From the NCBI RefSeq assembly GCF_028278985.1, contig NZ_JANQTA010000001.1:54777-118776 (forward strand): a stretch of 64,000 bases of DNA, written 5' to 3'. The position numbers and the translations under genes were made by a program. Positions 1 through 6,587 of this stretch are shown here, one piece after another. The DNA comes from Candidatus Nitrosopumilus sp. GTDB lineage: Archaea > Thermoproteota > Nitrososphaeria > Nitrososphaerales > Nitrosopumilaceae. The notes below the pieces were generated by a model, which ran no database searches, was not told the origin of the DNA, and saw only the letters and a list, made by a program, of their open reading frames with translations. How positions within the stretch are numbered: position 1 is the first letter of the stretch; each line of letters opens with the position of its first letter.

Positions 1-2
1 TA

Positions 3-356
3 GTAAATTTATTCAGAGGTCAAGCCAGGAATAGCAATAGTGATCTTGAATTTTATGATTTCTCCATTAAAGATCCTTACAACAGTGAAAATGAATCCTA
101 TATTCAACAACAAATTAGATACAAATTAGATTTGGTTTCAGTTACTGTTTGCTTGTTGGGATATAATACGTATAGAAGTCCTTGGGTTAATTGGGAGCTT
201 AGAGCTAGTGCTCGAAAGGGAAAAGGACTTGTAGGTGTTCGATTGCATAGTAGCTCTTCGGATGGAATTCCTTCCGTATTACGAGAAAATAATGCGGAAA
301 TAGTTAATTGGGTTCATGATGATATTATTAAAGCAATCAGAAGAGCTGCAAGATGA
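3..356 (+). CDS. TIR-like domain protein (ThsB/MTH538 type, DUF1863), 5'-truncated by window edge
   Basis: The reading frame is open from base 3 and ends at 356, giving 117 visible residues; the ATG at 132 lies inside the conserved domain, so the true start is upstream of the window. The stretch VNLFRGQARNSNSD, then a DxFDFS-like segment, a hydrophobic strand (VSVTVCLLGYNTY) and RSPWVNWEL form the usual pattern of the TIR-like fold found in ThsB of Thoeris defence and in MTH538. In Thoeris, ThsB makes a nucleotide-derived signal from NAD on phage infection; that role here is inferred. The gene is followed after 9 bp by a SLATT-type membrane gene and then by a second TIR gene, which fits a defence operon. 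Confidence 0.8.
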   Translation, partial: VNLFRGQARNSNSDLEFYDFSIKDPYNSENESYIQQQIRYKLDLVSVTVCLLGYNTYRSPWVNWELRASARKGKGLVGVRLHSSSSDGIPSVLRENNAEIVNWVHDDIIKAIRRAAR

Positions 357-365
357 TGTGAAAAA

Positions 366-818
366 ATGGAAGATGAAAAATTTAATAAATTTGTGGAAGA
401 GCGATATAAAAAAGAAATTTTATGGTATGATACAAATTCACAAAAAAACCAAAAAATTTATCGCTCCATGCAATGGACTCTTATTATTCTCTCTGCGCTA
501 ACTCCTGTTTTAATTGCAATTGATTTTGGATTAACTGAATATGGATATCTTAAATGGATATCCGTATTTACTGCTGTAATTGTTGCGGTATTTACAGGCG
601 TACTTCGAACTTTCAAATATCATGAAAATTGGATAAATTATAGAAATATTTGTGAAACTCTGAAAAAAGAAATTCATTTGTATAATGGAGACGTTGGTGA
701 GTATGCCTCGTCAAACGATAAAAAATCTTTATTTGTAGAACGTGTAGAGAGCTTGATTTCTCGAGAAAATAATTTGTGGTTGACAACTTTCAAAAAGGAT
801 AAGAAAGCTGATGTCTGA
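366..818 (+). CDS. SLATT/DUF4231 family two-TM membrane protein, predicted defence effector
   Basis: The 150-residue protein has two hydrophobic segments (about residues 36-53 and 62-80) followed by a helix with FKYHENWINYRNICETLK, the typical DUF4231/SLATT signature (aromatic-x-W-xx-YR-xx-x-E-x-LK). SLATT proteins are two-helix membrane proteins that accompany nucleotide-signalling conflict systems and are predicted to act as pores or membrane disruptors. It starts 9 bp after the TIR-like gene and its stop overlaps the next gene's start by 8 bp, so the three are very probably cotranscribed. The membrane topology is seen in the sequence; the pore role is inference from the family. Confidence 0.8.
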   Translation: MEDEKFNKFVEERYKKEILWYDTNSQKNQKIYRSMQWTLIILSALTPVLIAIDFGLTEYGYLKWISVFTAVIVAVFTGVLRTFKYHENWINYRNICETLKKEIHLYNGDVGEYASSNDKKSLFVERVESLISRENNLWLTTFKKDKKADV

Positions 819-1548
819 TATTCTTGTAGATTCTCCAAAAAGATATGGGTTTCTCAGTTATTCATCAACAGATAAAGAATTTGCAGCAAGACTTGCATCT
901 GATCTTAAAAAATACCATTTTCCAATGTTCTTTGCCCAATGGGAGATCAAAGTTGGTGATTCCATTGTTGAAAAAATTGATTCAGCATTAAGCGAAATGA
1001 CTGATTTGATTATTATTCTTTCAAATAACTCAATAAATTCCGATTGGGTCAAAAAAGAACTTTCGTCTGGTTTGATGAAAAAACTAGATGGACATTCTGT
1101 GTCTATCTTACCTGTGTTAAAAGAAAAATGCAGTGTCCCTTCAATAATTTTAGATTTAAAATCAGCTAATTTCACTAATTCTTATGAAGATGGGTTGTTA
1201 GATTTAGTTGAAGGATTAAAATTAACAATTAAAAAAGGTGGAATTCCGATTAATGTCAAAGCATATGTTCGAGCTTTATTATTTCATGAGGATTCTATAA
1301 GAATTATTCAAGAAGCTGGCAAAAAAACTAAACTTTTGTGGTTAGAAGCAAGAGAAGAAGATGGTTCAATTGAACCAAGGGTTGTGGAGCCTTATAGTTT
1401 TAGAGCTAGAGGTAAAGGTGGTACTTTATTGTTTTTTGCATATGATATTGCTAAAAAGGCAATACGGGGGTTTAGAGTTGATAGAATCCAAAGTGTAACT
1501 GAACTTGAAGAAGATTTTAAACCTAGATGGCCAGTGGAATTTGAATAA
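811..1548 (+). CDS. TIR domain protein with C-terminal WYL-like domain
   Basis: Residues 10-140 form a TIR domain: YGFLSYSSTD (strand A and box 1), a G-D-S turn near residue 50, the LIIILSNNS strand, then SDW79VKKE83L, where the glutamate occupies the position of the NADase catalytic Glu in many TIRs. Residues 165-245 look like a WYL domain: a strand ending LLWLEAREEDG, then RVVEPYSF, a GGTLLFFAYD strand, and RGFRVDRI with a final F-x-PR-WPVEF. WYL domains bind ligands, often nucleic acid or nucleotides, and are common in defence regulators. A TIR-WYL fusion suggests a TIR enzyme gated by its own sensor. It overlaps the SLATT gene by 8 bp. The TIR call is firm; the WYL call is by pattern only. 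Confidence 0.8.
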   Translation: MSDILVDSPKRYGFLSYSSTDKEFAARLASDLKKYHFPMFFAQWEIKVGDSIVEKIDSALSEMTDLIIILSNNSINSDWVKKELSSGLMKKLDGHSVSILPVLKEKCSVPSIILDLKSANFTNSYEDGLLDLVEGLKLTIKKGGIPINVKAYVRALLFHEDSIRIIQEAGKKTKLLWLEAREEDGSIEPRVVEPYSFRARGKGGTLLFFAYDIAKKAIRGFRVDRIQSVTELEEDFKPRWPVEFE

Positions 1549-1602
1549 TTCCCTCATAGAGATTTTTCATTTGATGAAAATATCCAACAACAAAGAGTAA
1601 TT

Positions 1603-1782
1603 GTGAATTTCCACACGTAATTTCACTGTTAGGCGTGTCAATTGTGTGAAAAAACAGTGAAAACCGTGAAAAAAGCGTGAATTTTGTTAGGTGTTCTATG
1701 CAAATTTCACTTTTTCACGTTTTTCACGAAAAACCCTAAGATAATGTGCGCATCGTGAAAACAGTGACAAAATATTTGTGAA
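1603..1782. repeat. Cluster of GTGAA/TTCAC short repeats (iteron-like)
   Basis: The gene-free stretch 1549-1897 contains seven GTGAA copies (1603, 1646, 1657, 1666, 1677, 1755, 1778) and four TTCAC copies (1622, 1706, 1714, 1723). The runs at 1665-1681 and 1706-1728 face each other as an imperfect inverted repeat built on CGTGAAAAA and TTTTTCACG. TGTTAGG occurs twice, at about 1628 and 1685. Such clustering is typical of replication or partition iterons, or of a repeated regulator site. No function is shown by the sequence. Confidence 0.6.
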
Positions 1783-1897
1783 TTTACTAGAAAAAGCACA
1801 TTACATAAATTGAAACAGTTACAATTCATCGCTTGTGCCTGCATTATGTTTTGATTGTAGTGTGTCATTCATGATGATAAAATTTAATGGTTTGAAA

Positions 1898-2110
1898 CTA
1901 TTTTTTAGGATCTTTTTTGGTTATGCTTAGTCTAAATTTTAAAAATTCAGGTTTTTGACTACAGGATTCACATAAATGCCAAGTGTCATTTTTTTGCAAA
2001 GAACCCGTATCAAATTCTATTTCATATATTTTTGGAGATGAGTCATTACATTCAAAATGTTTAGAGATCGTATATCGCCTCCACATGAAATGAACAACAA
2101 TGAATATCAC
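1898..2110 (-). CDS. Small cysteine-containing hypothetical protein
   Basis: This 70-residue frame (first Met at 2110; a second in-frame Met nine residues in is equally possible) has a C-x-C-like pair (HLCESC) and basic ends. I do not recognise a family. It stands alone on the minus strand in the accessory region, between the GTGAA repeat block and the AbrB-like microprotein. A single metal-binding knuckle is possible but only one CxxC is present. Reality as a gene is moderately likely because the frame is clean and has protein-like composition. Confidence 0.45.
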   Translation of the reverse strand: MIFIVVHFMWRRYTISKHFECNDSSPKIYEIEFDTGSLQKNDTWHLCESCSQKPEFLKFRLSITKKDPKK

Positions 2111-2255
2111 ATGACCTAAGGAATGGTTGTAAGGAGATTATAGGGCATATGATATCCATTAACTACTAATGGACAAAAAAAGGGAATTTGTCGGGTACCC
2201 TACAAATTAAGATTTCAAACTAAAATTTCAGTATTATCAATGATATTTTTGCAAG

Positions 2256-2399
2256 CTAACTAAGATTTTCTAAAATAACATTGATTTCAGTGTCTACAAG
2301 ATTACGTTTCTTCAGTAATTCATGATAATGTTTTGGAATAATTATGATCTTCTTGTCACCCATGTTTGAGACCTTGGTCACAAATTCAACGTCTTTCAC
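2256..2399 (-). CDS. AbrB/SpoVT-like DNA-binding microprotein
   Basis: Reading from GTG at 2399 gives 47 residues containing EFVTKVSNMGDKKIIIIPK followed by a helix HYHELLKK. This is the swapped-hairpin AbrB pattern (T/K-V-x-x-x-G-x-x-x-I-x-I-P-K). A TTG two codons upstream is an alternative start. AbrB-like proteins dimerise and bind AT-rich operators, often autoregulating or acting as antitoxins. It is divergent from the secreted HExxH gene at 2479, and three AGTATACTA elements lie between the two genes. No toxin partner is seen next to it. Confidence 0.65.
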   Translation of the reverse strand: MKDVEFVTKVSNMGDKKIIIIPKHYHELLKKRNLVDTEINVILENLS

Positions 2400-2416
2400 G
2401 CACAAAATAATTTTTG

Positions 2417-2461
2417 AGTATACTAAATGTATATATGAATAAGTATACTAAAAGTATACTA
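2417..2461. promoter_or_regulatory. Three AGTATACTA palindromic elements between divergent genes
   Basis: AGTATACTA occurs exactly at 2417-2425, 2442-2450 and 2453-2461; its core AGTATACT is a perfect palindrome. The last copy ends 17 bp before the ATG of the secreted protein gene (2479), and the first lies 17 bp upstream of the GTG of the AbrB-like gene. The elements overlap the likely TATA boxes of both divergent promoters, so they are good candidates for operators, most simply of the adjacent AbrB-like protein. Confidence 0.6.
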
Positions 2462-2478
2462 TAATAGAATGATCAGAA

Positions 2479-3555
2479 ATGAATCAAAATACATACAAGA
2501 AAAAGATACTCGGTAGTGCTGTAACCACTATAATGATATTTTCAGTTTTCTTTGCTGGGATGAGTGAATTATCCCCTGAGGCACAGGGTCTTGAGAAAGT
2601 CTTTGACTACAAAATCATCTTTGCAACATCCTGGTCTTCATGCTCTGAAAGAAACCTGGATTCATTGAGTATGTATGATTCTGTCGTGCAGCAGTATCTT
2701 CACAAGTACAATGTTGGTTTTAATACCATGACACATGAATGTGTTAATAAAAAATTTGTGCAAAAAACAGTTGATGAGACCAGAGAAGGCTCATTGGTCA
2801 TAGTAATTACAGATGCATACACAAGCTATCTATGGACAAAAGCAACAGAGACACATGGGAAGTATGTTGATGGAAAAACACACCATGTTATTGTATCAAC
2901 CTCATCATCACTTTTATCAGAACCGGCAAAAAATATCTGGACATTATCACACGAATTGTCACATTTTGCATTGAAACAAAAGATTATGGCGATACATGAC
3001 TCTCGTTATGATGAACTTACAGATAATTTTGCAAAAGAAGTGATAATTGATTGGGTTCATGATATTCAAAAGAAGAAAAACAGTTGTGAAAAAAACTATT
3101 CATCATTGAATTTTTGCAGCGAGTTATGGACTACCATAACAACACCGTCTGGAAATCTGCATCCGGTAATGACTGTCTATCCATATCTGGATGCACTTGA
3201 AGAGTTGCAAAATCCAAAAAAGAATATCAAACACGAAAGCAGTTTACATGTTGCAGTCAATGGATACAATGTTTACAATGCCAAAGAAGGTGAAACTGTA
3301 TGTATCAAAATTGATTCACGATATGGCGATACACCACTAATCAAGAAAAATGTTGAACTTTACTATTGGACGATTGATTCAAACAATTATGTAAAATCAA
3401 CTAACAGTAATCATCATACACTTGATGAATATGGTTTTCTCTCAATTTGTAGTTCTTGGAACTGGGATTCTGATGATACAGTGTATTTACACGCAAAATT
3501 TGATGGAGACAGACAATTCATGGCTTCACAAAGCAACTGGGTAAAAGTCTACTAG
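2479..3555 (+). CDS. Secreted HExxH (putative zinc metallopeptidase) protein
   Basis: The 358-residue product begins with a basic segment and a hydrophobic helix (about residues 10-30), consistent with a signal peptide or membrane anchor. HE159LSH (residues 158-162) is a gluzincin-type zinc motif; it follows an amphipathic helix, and a downstream helix YDELTDNFAKE may give the third ligand. Residues 245-358 have the alternating-strand look of an Ig-like or surface domain, and several cysteines could form disulphides. I do not recognise the exact family. It sits in the accessory region, divergent from an AbrB-like regulator. Peptidase activity is inferred from the motif alone. Confidence 0.65.
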   Translation: MNQNTYKKKILGSAVTTIMIFSVFFAGMSELSPEAQGLEKVFDYKIIFATSWSSCSERNLDSLSMYDSVVQQYLHKYNVGFNTMTHECVNKKFVQKTVDETREGSLVIVITDAYTSYLWTKATETHGKYVDGKTHHVIVSTSSSLLSEPAKNIWTLSHELSHFALKQKIMAIHDSRYDELTDNFAKEVIIDWVHDIQKKKNSCEKNYSSLNFCSELWTTITTPSGNLHPVMTVYPYLDALEELQNPKKNIKHESSLHVAVNGYNVYNAKEGETVCIKIDSRYGDTPLIKKNVELYYWTIDSNNYVKSTNSNHHTLDEYGFLSICSSWNWDSDDTVYLHAKFDGDRQFMASQSNWVKVY

Positions 3556-3626
3556 AACAAAATAAGATCACAATATCAAATCAAAAATACAGTAATGGGA
3601 GGATTCGGTAATTTTTAGCATATTTG

Positions 3627-4925
3627 TCAGTCTTGATTTTTGTTTTCTTGTCTTGCAATCCAATTTAGAATTTTAGCATTATCATCTTTGATTCTTTCAA
3701 GTTCAGATTTTTCTTCACGAAGCTTGTTGTTTTCAGCCTTTAATCTTAATTCTTGAGAGATAGTCAAGTTAGGAACAGCATTGATGTATTCCTCGATTAG
3801 TTCATCAATGTGAGATTTGAAATAATTTTTGTCAAGCTGAATTAATCCACCATGGCCCATCATTGTTTCTTTCATTATTAGTGAGGCTAAAACAGAGTTA
3901 CTTGAAAGGGATTTTTTGTTTGCTTTGTTGAAGAACCTTCTAAATCCATTAAATGCAGGGACATTGTACCTGCGCATTCCAGTAGGCAAAGGAGAACGTA
4001 TTCCAGATTCTTTTAGAATTCTTTCCAGTCTCTTGCGCAATCCCATTTCAGAGAGTTCTCTGACAAAGGGTCCGCTCTTTTTGAAGAACGGATCTTCTGG
4101 TTTTGGTTCATGTCTTATTTCTTGTATCCACTGTTGTCTGTATTCTTGAATTGCATTCCAACATTCAGGAGTGACAAAGGCAACATACTCAGAGCTAGAG
4201 TTTGCATAAATTCTAATCATAGCAGCAACAACTGGTGATTTTTGAGAAACAGATTCTGTTACATCCTGTTCTTCCCAAAGATATTTTCCCTCATGAAAAT
4301 AAATTGGAATCAGATGTTTCCATTGAAATACAAATGCACCAGCTCTTATTCCAGATGATGCAGCAAGCAAAATAAGAACTCTATCCATTACCTTGCAATG
4401 ATTTATCATCTTTCGAATTTCATCATAAGTATATTCACGTGTCTCATCTTTTCCTTCAATTTCAGGAAATGTCAAACGAATTCGCTTCCATGATAAGTTT
4501 ACACGATTCATTTCTAGAAGTTTTTGAACAGGTACAAAGTAATTTTTTAATGAAACAGGACTGATATAGTTTGGATCAGTCTTTGGAAGGTTTGCACGTT
4601 CCTTGAACTTTTGTCCTAGTTTGATCATCACATCTTCTGCCCAGTCAGGATTTTCCTTTGCACGTTTGACAAACTCTGTGGCTCTTACCTCAAAGTCTGC
4701 ATCTGAAAACTTGCGTTTTACTCCTTTTTTCTTGGATTTGGGCTCAGATTCCTGTCTTTTTACAAGTTCTGGGTCACCTTTGAGGATAGGACGCAGAAAT
4801 TCACAAAGAACTTTTTTGAGTTTTCTTTCATAGTCATTCTTTGTGGCTTCTGCTCTGATTGATGAATAGAATAATTCAAGAGGATTGTTCTTTGTCTTTA
4901 CAATTTCATCTGGATGTATTTCCAC
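3627..4925 (-). CDS. Tyrosine recombinase/integrase with C-terminal coiled coil
   Basis: The 432-residue protein fits a thaumarchaeal tyrosine integrase. Candidate catalytic residues are R194 (SSGIRAGA), R329 in an N-x-x-R box (FNGFRRFF), H358 (MMGHGG) and Y368 (LDKNYFKSH); the usual His before the second Arg is Asn. Residues 55-75 are strongly basic, and about 390-425 form a charged coiled coil. Enzymes of this type insert and excise mobile elements at chromosomal sites. It lies at the right edge of the accessory segment next to the conserved top6 region, so it may mark the element's border. No tRNA attachment site is visible in the first 5 kb. Confidence 0.85.
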   Translation of the reverse strand: MEIHPDEIVKTKNNPLELFYSSIRAEATKNDYERKLKKVLCEFLRPILKGDPELVKRQESEPKSKKKGVKRKFSDADFEVRATEFVKRAKENPDWAEDVMIKLGQKFKERANLPKTDPNYISPVSLKNYFVPVQKLLEMNRVNLSWKRIRLTFPEIEGKDETREYTYDEIRKMINHCKVMDRVLILLAASSGIRAGAFVFQWKHLIPIYFHEGKYLWEEQDVTESVSQKSPVVAAMIRIYANSSSEYVAFVTPECWNAIQEYRQQWIQEIRHEPKPEDPFFKKSGPFVRELSEMGLRKRLERILKESGIRSPLPTGMRRYNVPAFNGFRRFFNKANKKSLSSNSVLASLIMKETMMGHGGLIQLDKNYFKSHIDELIEEYINAVPNLTISQELRLKAENNKLREEKSELERIKDDNAKILNWIARQENKNQD

Positions 4926-4991
4926 GCTCTAGTTTACAATTAAAGTACAGATAAAGGACATGGTTGTCTCAAAACCAAAGATACTTTATAT

Positions 4992-5474
4992 TTGGTAAAT
5001 TCGAATTTTTACTGTTTGGCAAGTTATAAAGGAACATATTCTAATGAACAATCATTAAATTTTGTAATTCCAATTATTGTAATTTTATTTTTGGGAATAA
5101 TTTACGTAATGACCCAAAGAGCAGATTCAGGGTTTGTCAGTTTTATCCTAATTGGAGCAGCTGCAATTACCATGTTTTATTGGGTAAGAGTTCTAAAGAA
5201 AATGACTAAAGATCAAGCACCAATCTATTCACAAGTAAGAGAACAAGAAACAAAGAATTGGGTTTATGATCTCATTAAAGGTGAAGGAGAATTTGTTTTT
5301 GTTGCAGAAGTTCCAGGGCCAGAAGATAAAATTGCAGTTAGGCTAATTGACGGAATTCTCTACATTAGAGGTACTGCTGGTTTTTCAAAAGAAGTACCTA
5401 TTGAAGGGGCAAACGATATGCAAATTTTCGATTTCAAATACAGAAATGGTGTTCTAACACTTAGAATAAAATAA
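4992..5474 (+). CDS. Membrane protein with C-terminal Hsp20/alpha-crystallin-like domain
   Basis: From a TTG start at 4992 the product is 160 residues, with two hydrophobic segments (about 23-41 and 48-66) and a soluble C-terminal part (about 92-160). The latter has FVFVAEVPGPEDKIAVRL, a GxLxIRG strand and a final GVLTLRIK, the strand pattern and L-x-I/R-like ending of small heat-shock proteins. A membrane-anchored sHsp-like chaperone is the simplest reading. It converges on top6A with almost no spacing. The N-terminus is uncertain because no ATG occurs before the second TM segment. Confidence 0.6.
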   Translation: MVNSNFYCLASYKGTYSNEQSLNFVIPIIVILFLGIIYVMTQRADSGFVSFILIGAAAITMFYWVRVLKKMTKDQAPIYSQVREQETKNWVYDLIKGEGEFVFVAEVPGPEDKIAVRLIDGILYIRGTAGFSKEVPIEGANDMQIFDFKYRNGVLTLRIK

Positions 5475-6587
5475 TTACAAACTTTTTGCTAACTCTAATT
5501 TTTGTGGAAGATACTTGTCTGTAATATTTGTAAGACCATATTTTGCAAATGCTTCCAATTCAGCCTTTCTTTTTAATCTAAGGAAAACTTCTAATTCTTT
5601 TTTCCATATTCCTGATTCATATCTAGGATCTTTTTGTAAATCATAACAGCGCTTGATATCAGATTCAGTCATTGGAATTGTTGGAAGTTTGTATTTTTCA
5701 ATATCAGTTGCCCATACTCCAACCCATTTTGCATCAGGAACTGTTAACTCTCTAAGATGTGCAGCGTTAGCAGAACCTGATTTGATTACCATTGCAATAT
5801 GTTCTCCATATACATCTCCATCAGTCAAAATAATTACTGGTAAACCCATTTCATCATGTAATCTTTTAAGCAAAGTTCTAGTTGAACGTGGTGCTTGTCC
5901 TCCAGTATTGATAATTATTGATTTGAATTTTTTATCAATCTGTTCTTCAACAAATCGTGTAAAGAGTCCACCTTTTTCGATTGCAATTACAATTTCAGCA
6001 CTAGTATCAACTAATTCTGCAGTAGTCAAACTTGGGCCAATAGAATAACCATCAGGATGATTAGACAGATTCATTGTTTTTCCTTCGTATCCAGGAATAG
6101 TATATTCAATATTCAAATCTCCAAAAATTGAACTTCTTTCTTCAGGGAAAATGTGGAAATCCTCTCGTGGTCGTGAGGTTACAGCCTCTAAATCGACAAT
6201 AATATTATCAGATTCAGATTGGTCATCAAATTCTATTGCGAATGCTTGTGAGGAATAATAAACATCTCTCAAAGTAGATGATTTTTTCTCTTGAGTTAAT
6301 CGATTTGCAAAGAATGCTAGCCACATTAATTGAGTAAATGATCTAAGTTGAGAAGAATTTTTTGAACTTCTTAAAGCAGAAGAATTTCCTAGAATGTATT
6401 GTCTAAGTTTTTTATCATAAACTATGTTACCAACAGATCTACTTGGAATTGAAAATTTGGGAAATTGGCCATTATCTAAATCATCATAGATTTTTGCACC
6501 ATGACTTTTTAGAGCTTCAAGAACATTCTTTTGTTTTTCTTTTGCCTTTTGGCTAAGTGCTTTTGATTTAGATTTACTTGTTTTCAA
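5475..6587 (-). CDS. top6A: DNA topoisomerase VI subunit A
   Basis: At 370 residues this matches archaeal Top6A/Spo11 size. The YY pair at 110-111 (LRDVYYSSQ) carries the tyrosine that attacks DNA, and the Toprim fold is visible with the acidic DGDVYGEH motif and a preceding conserved Glu strand (VIAIEKGG). With Top6B it forms the A2B2 type IIB topoisomerase, which makes ATP-dependent double-strand passages and relaxes supercoils. Its start overlaps the end of top6B by 14 bp, so the two are translated from one message. Confidence 0.96.
   Translation of the reverse strand: MKTSKSKSKALSQKAKEKQKNVLEALKSHGAKIYDDLDNGQFPKFSIPSRSVGNIVYDKKLRQYILGNSSALRSSKNSSQLRSFTQLMWLAFFANRLTQEKKSSTLRDVYYSSQAFAIEFDDQSESDNIIVDLEAVTSRPREDFHIFPEERSSIFGDLNIEYTIPGYEGKTMNLSNHPDGYSIGPSLTTAELVDTSAEIVIAIEKGGLFTRFVEEQIDKKFKSIIINTGGQAPRSTRTLLKRLHDEMGLPVIILTDGDVYGEHIAMVIKSGSANAAHLRELTVPDAKWVGVWATDIEKYKLPTIPMTESDIKRCYDLQKDPRYESGIWKKELEVFLRLKRKAELEAFAKYGLTNITDKYLPQKLELAKSL

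Noticed and set aside
132..356. ATG at 132 as start of a 74-residue gene
   Set aside because: The frame is open to base 3 and upstream residues belong to the same TIR-like fold, so this is the tail of a gene starting outside the window.
858..1175. Minus-strand frame of 105 residues
   Set aside because: Shadow of the TIR/WYL gene on the other strand; no domain or start context.
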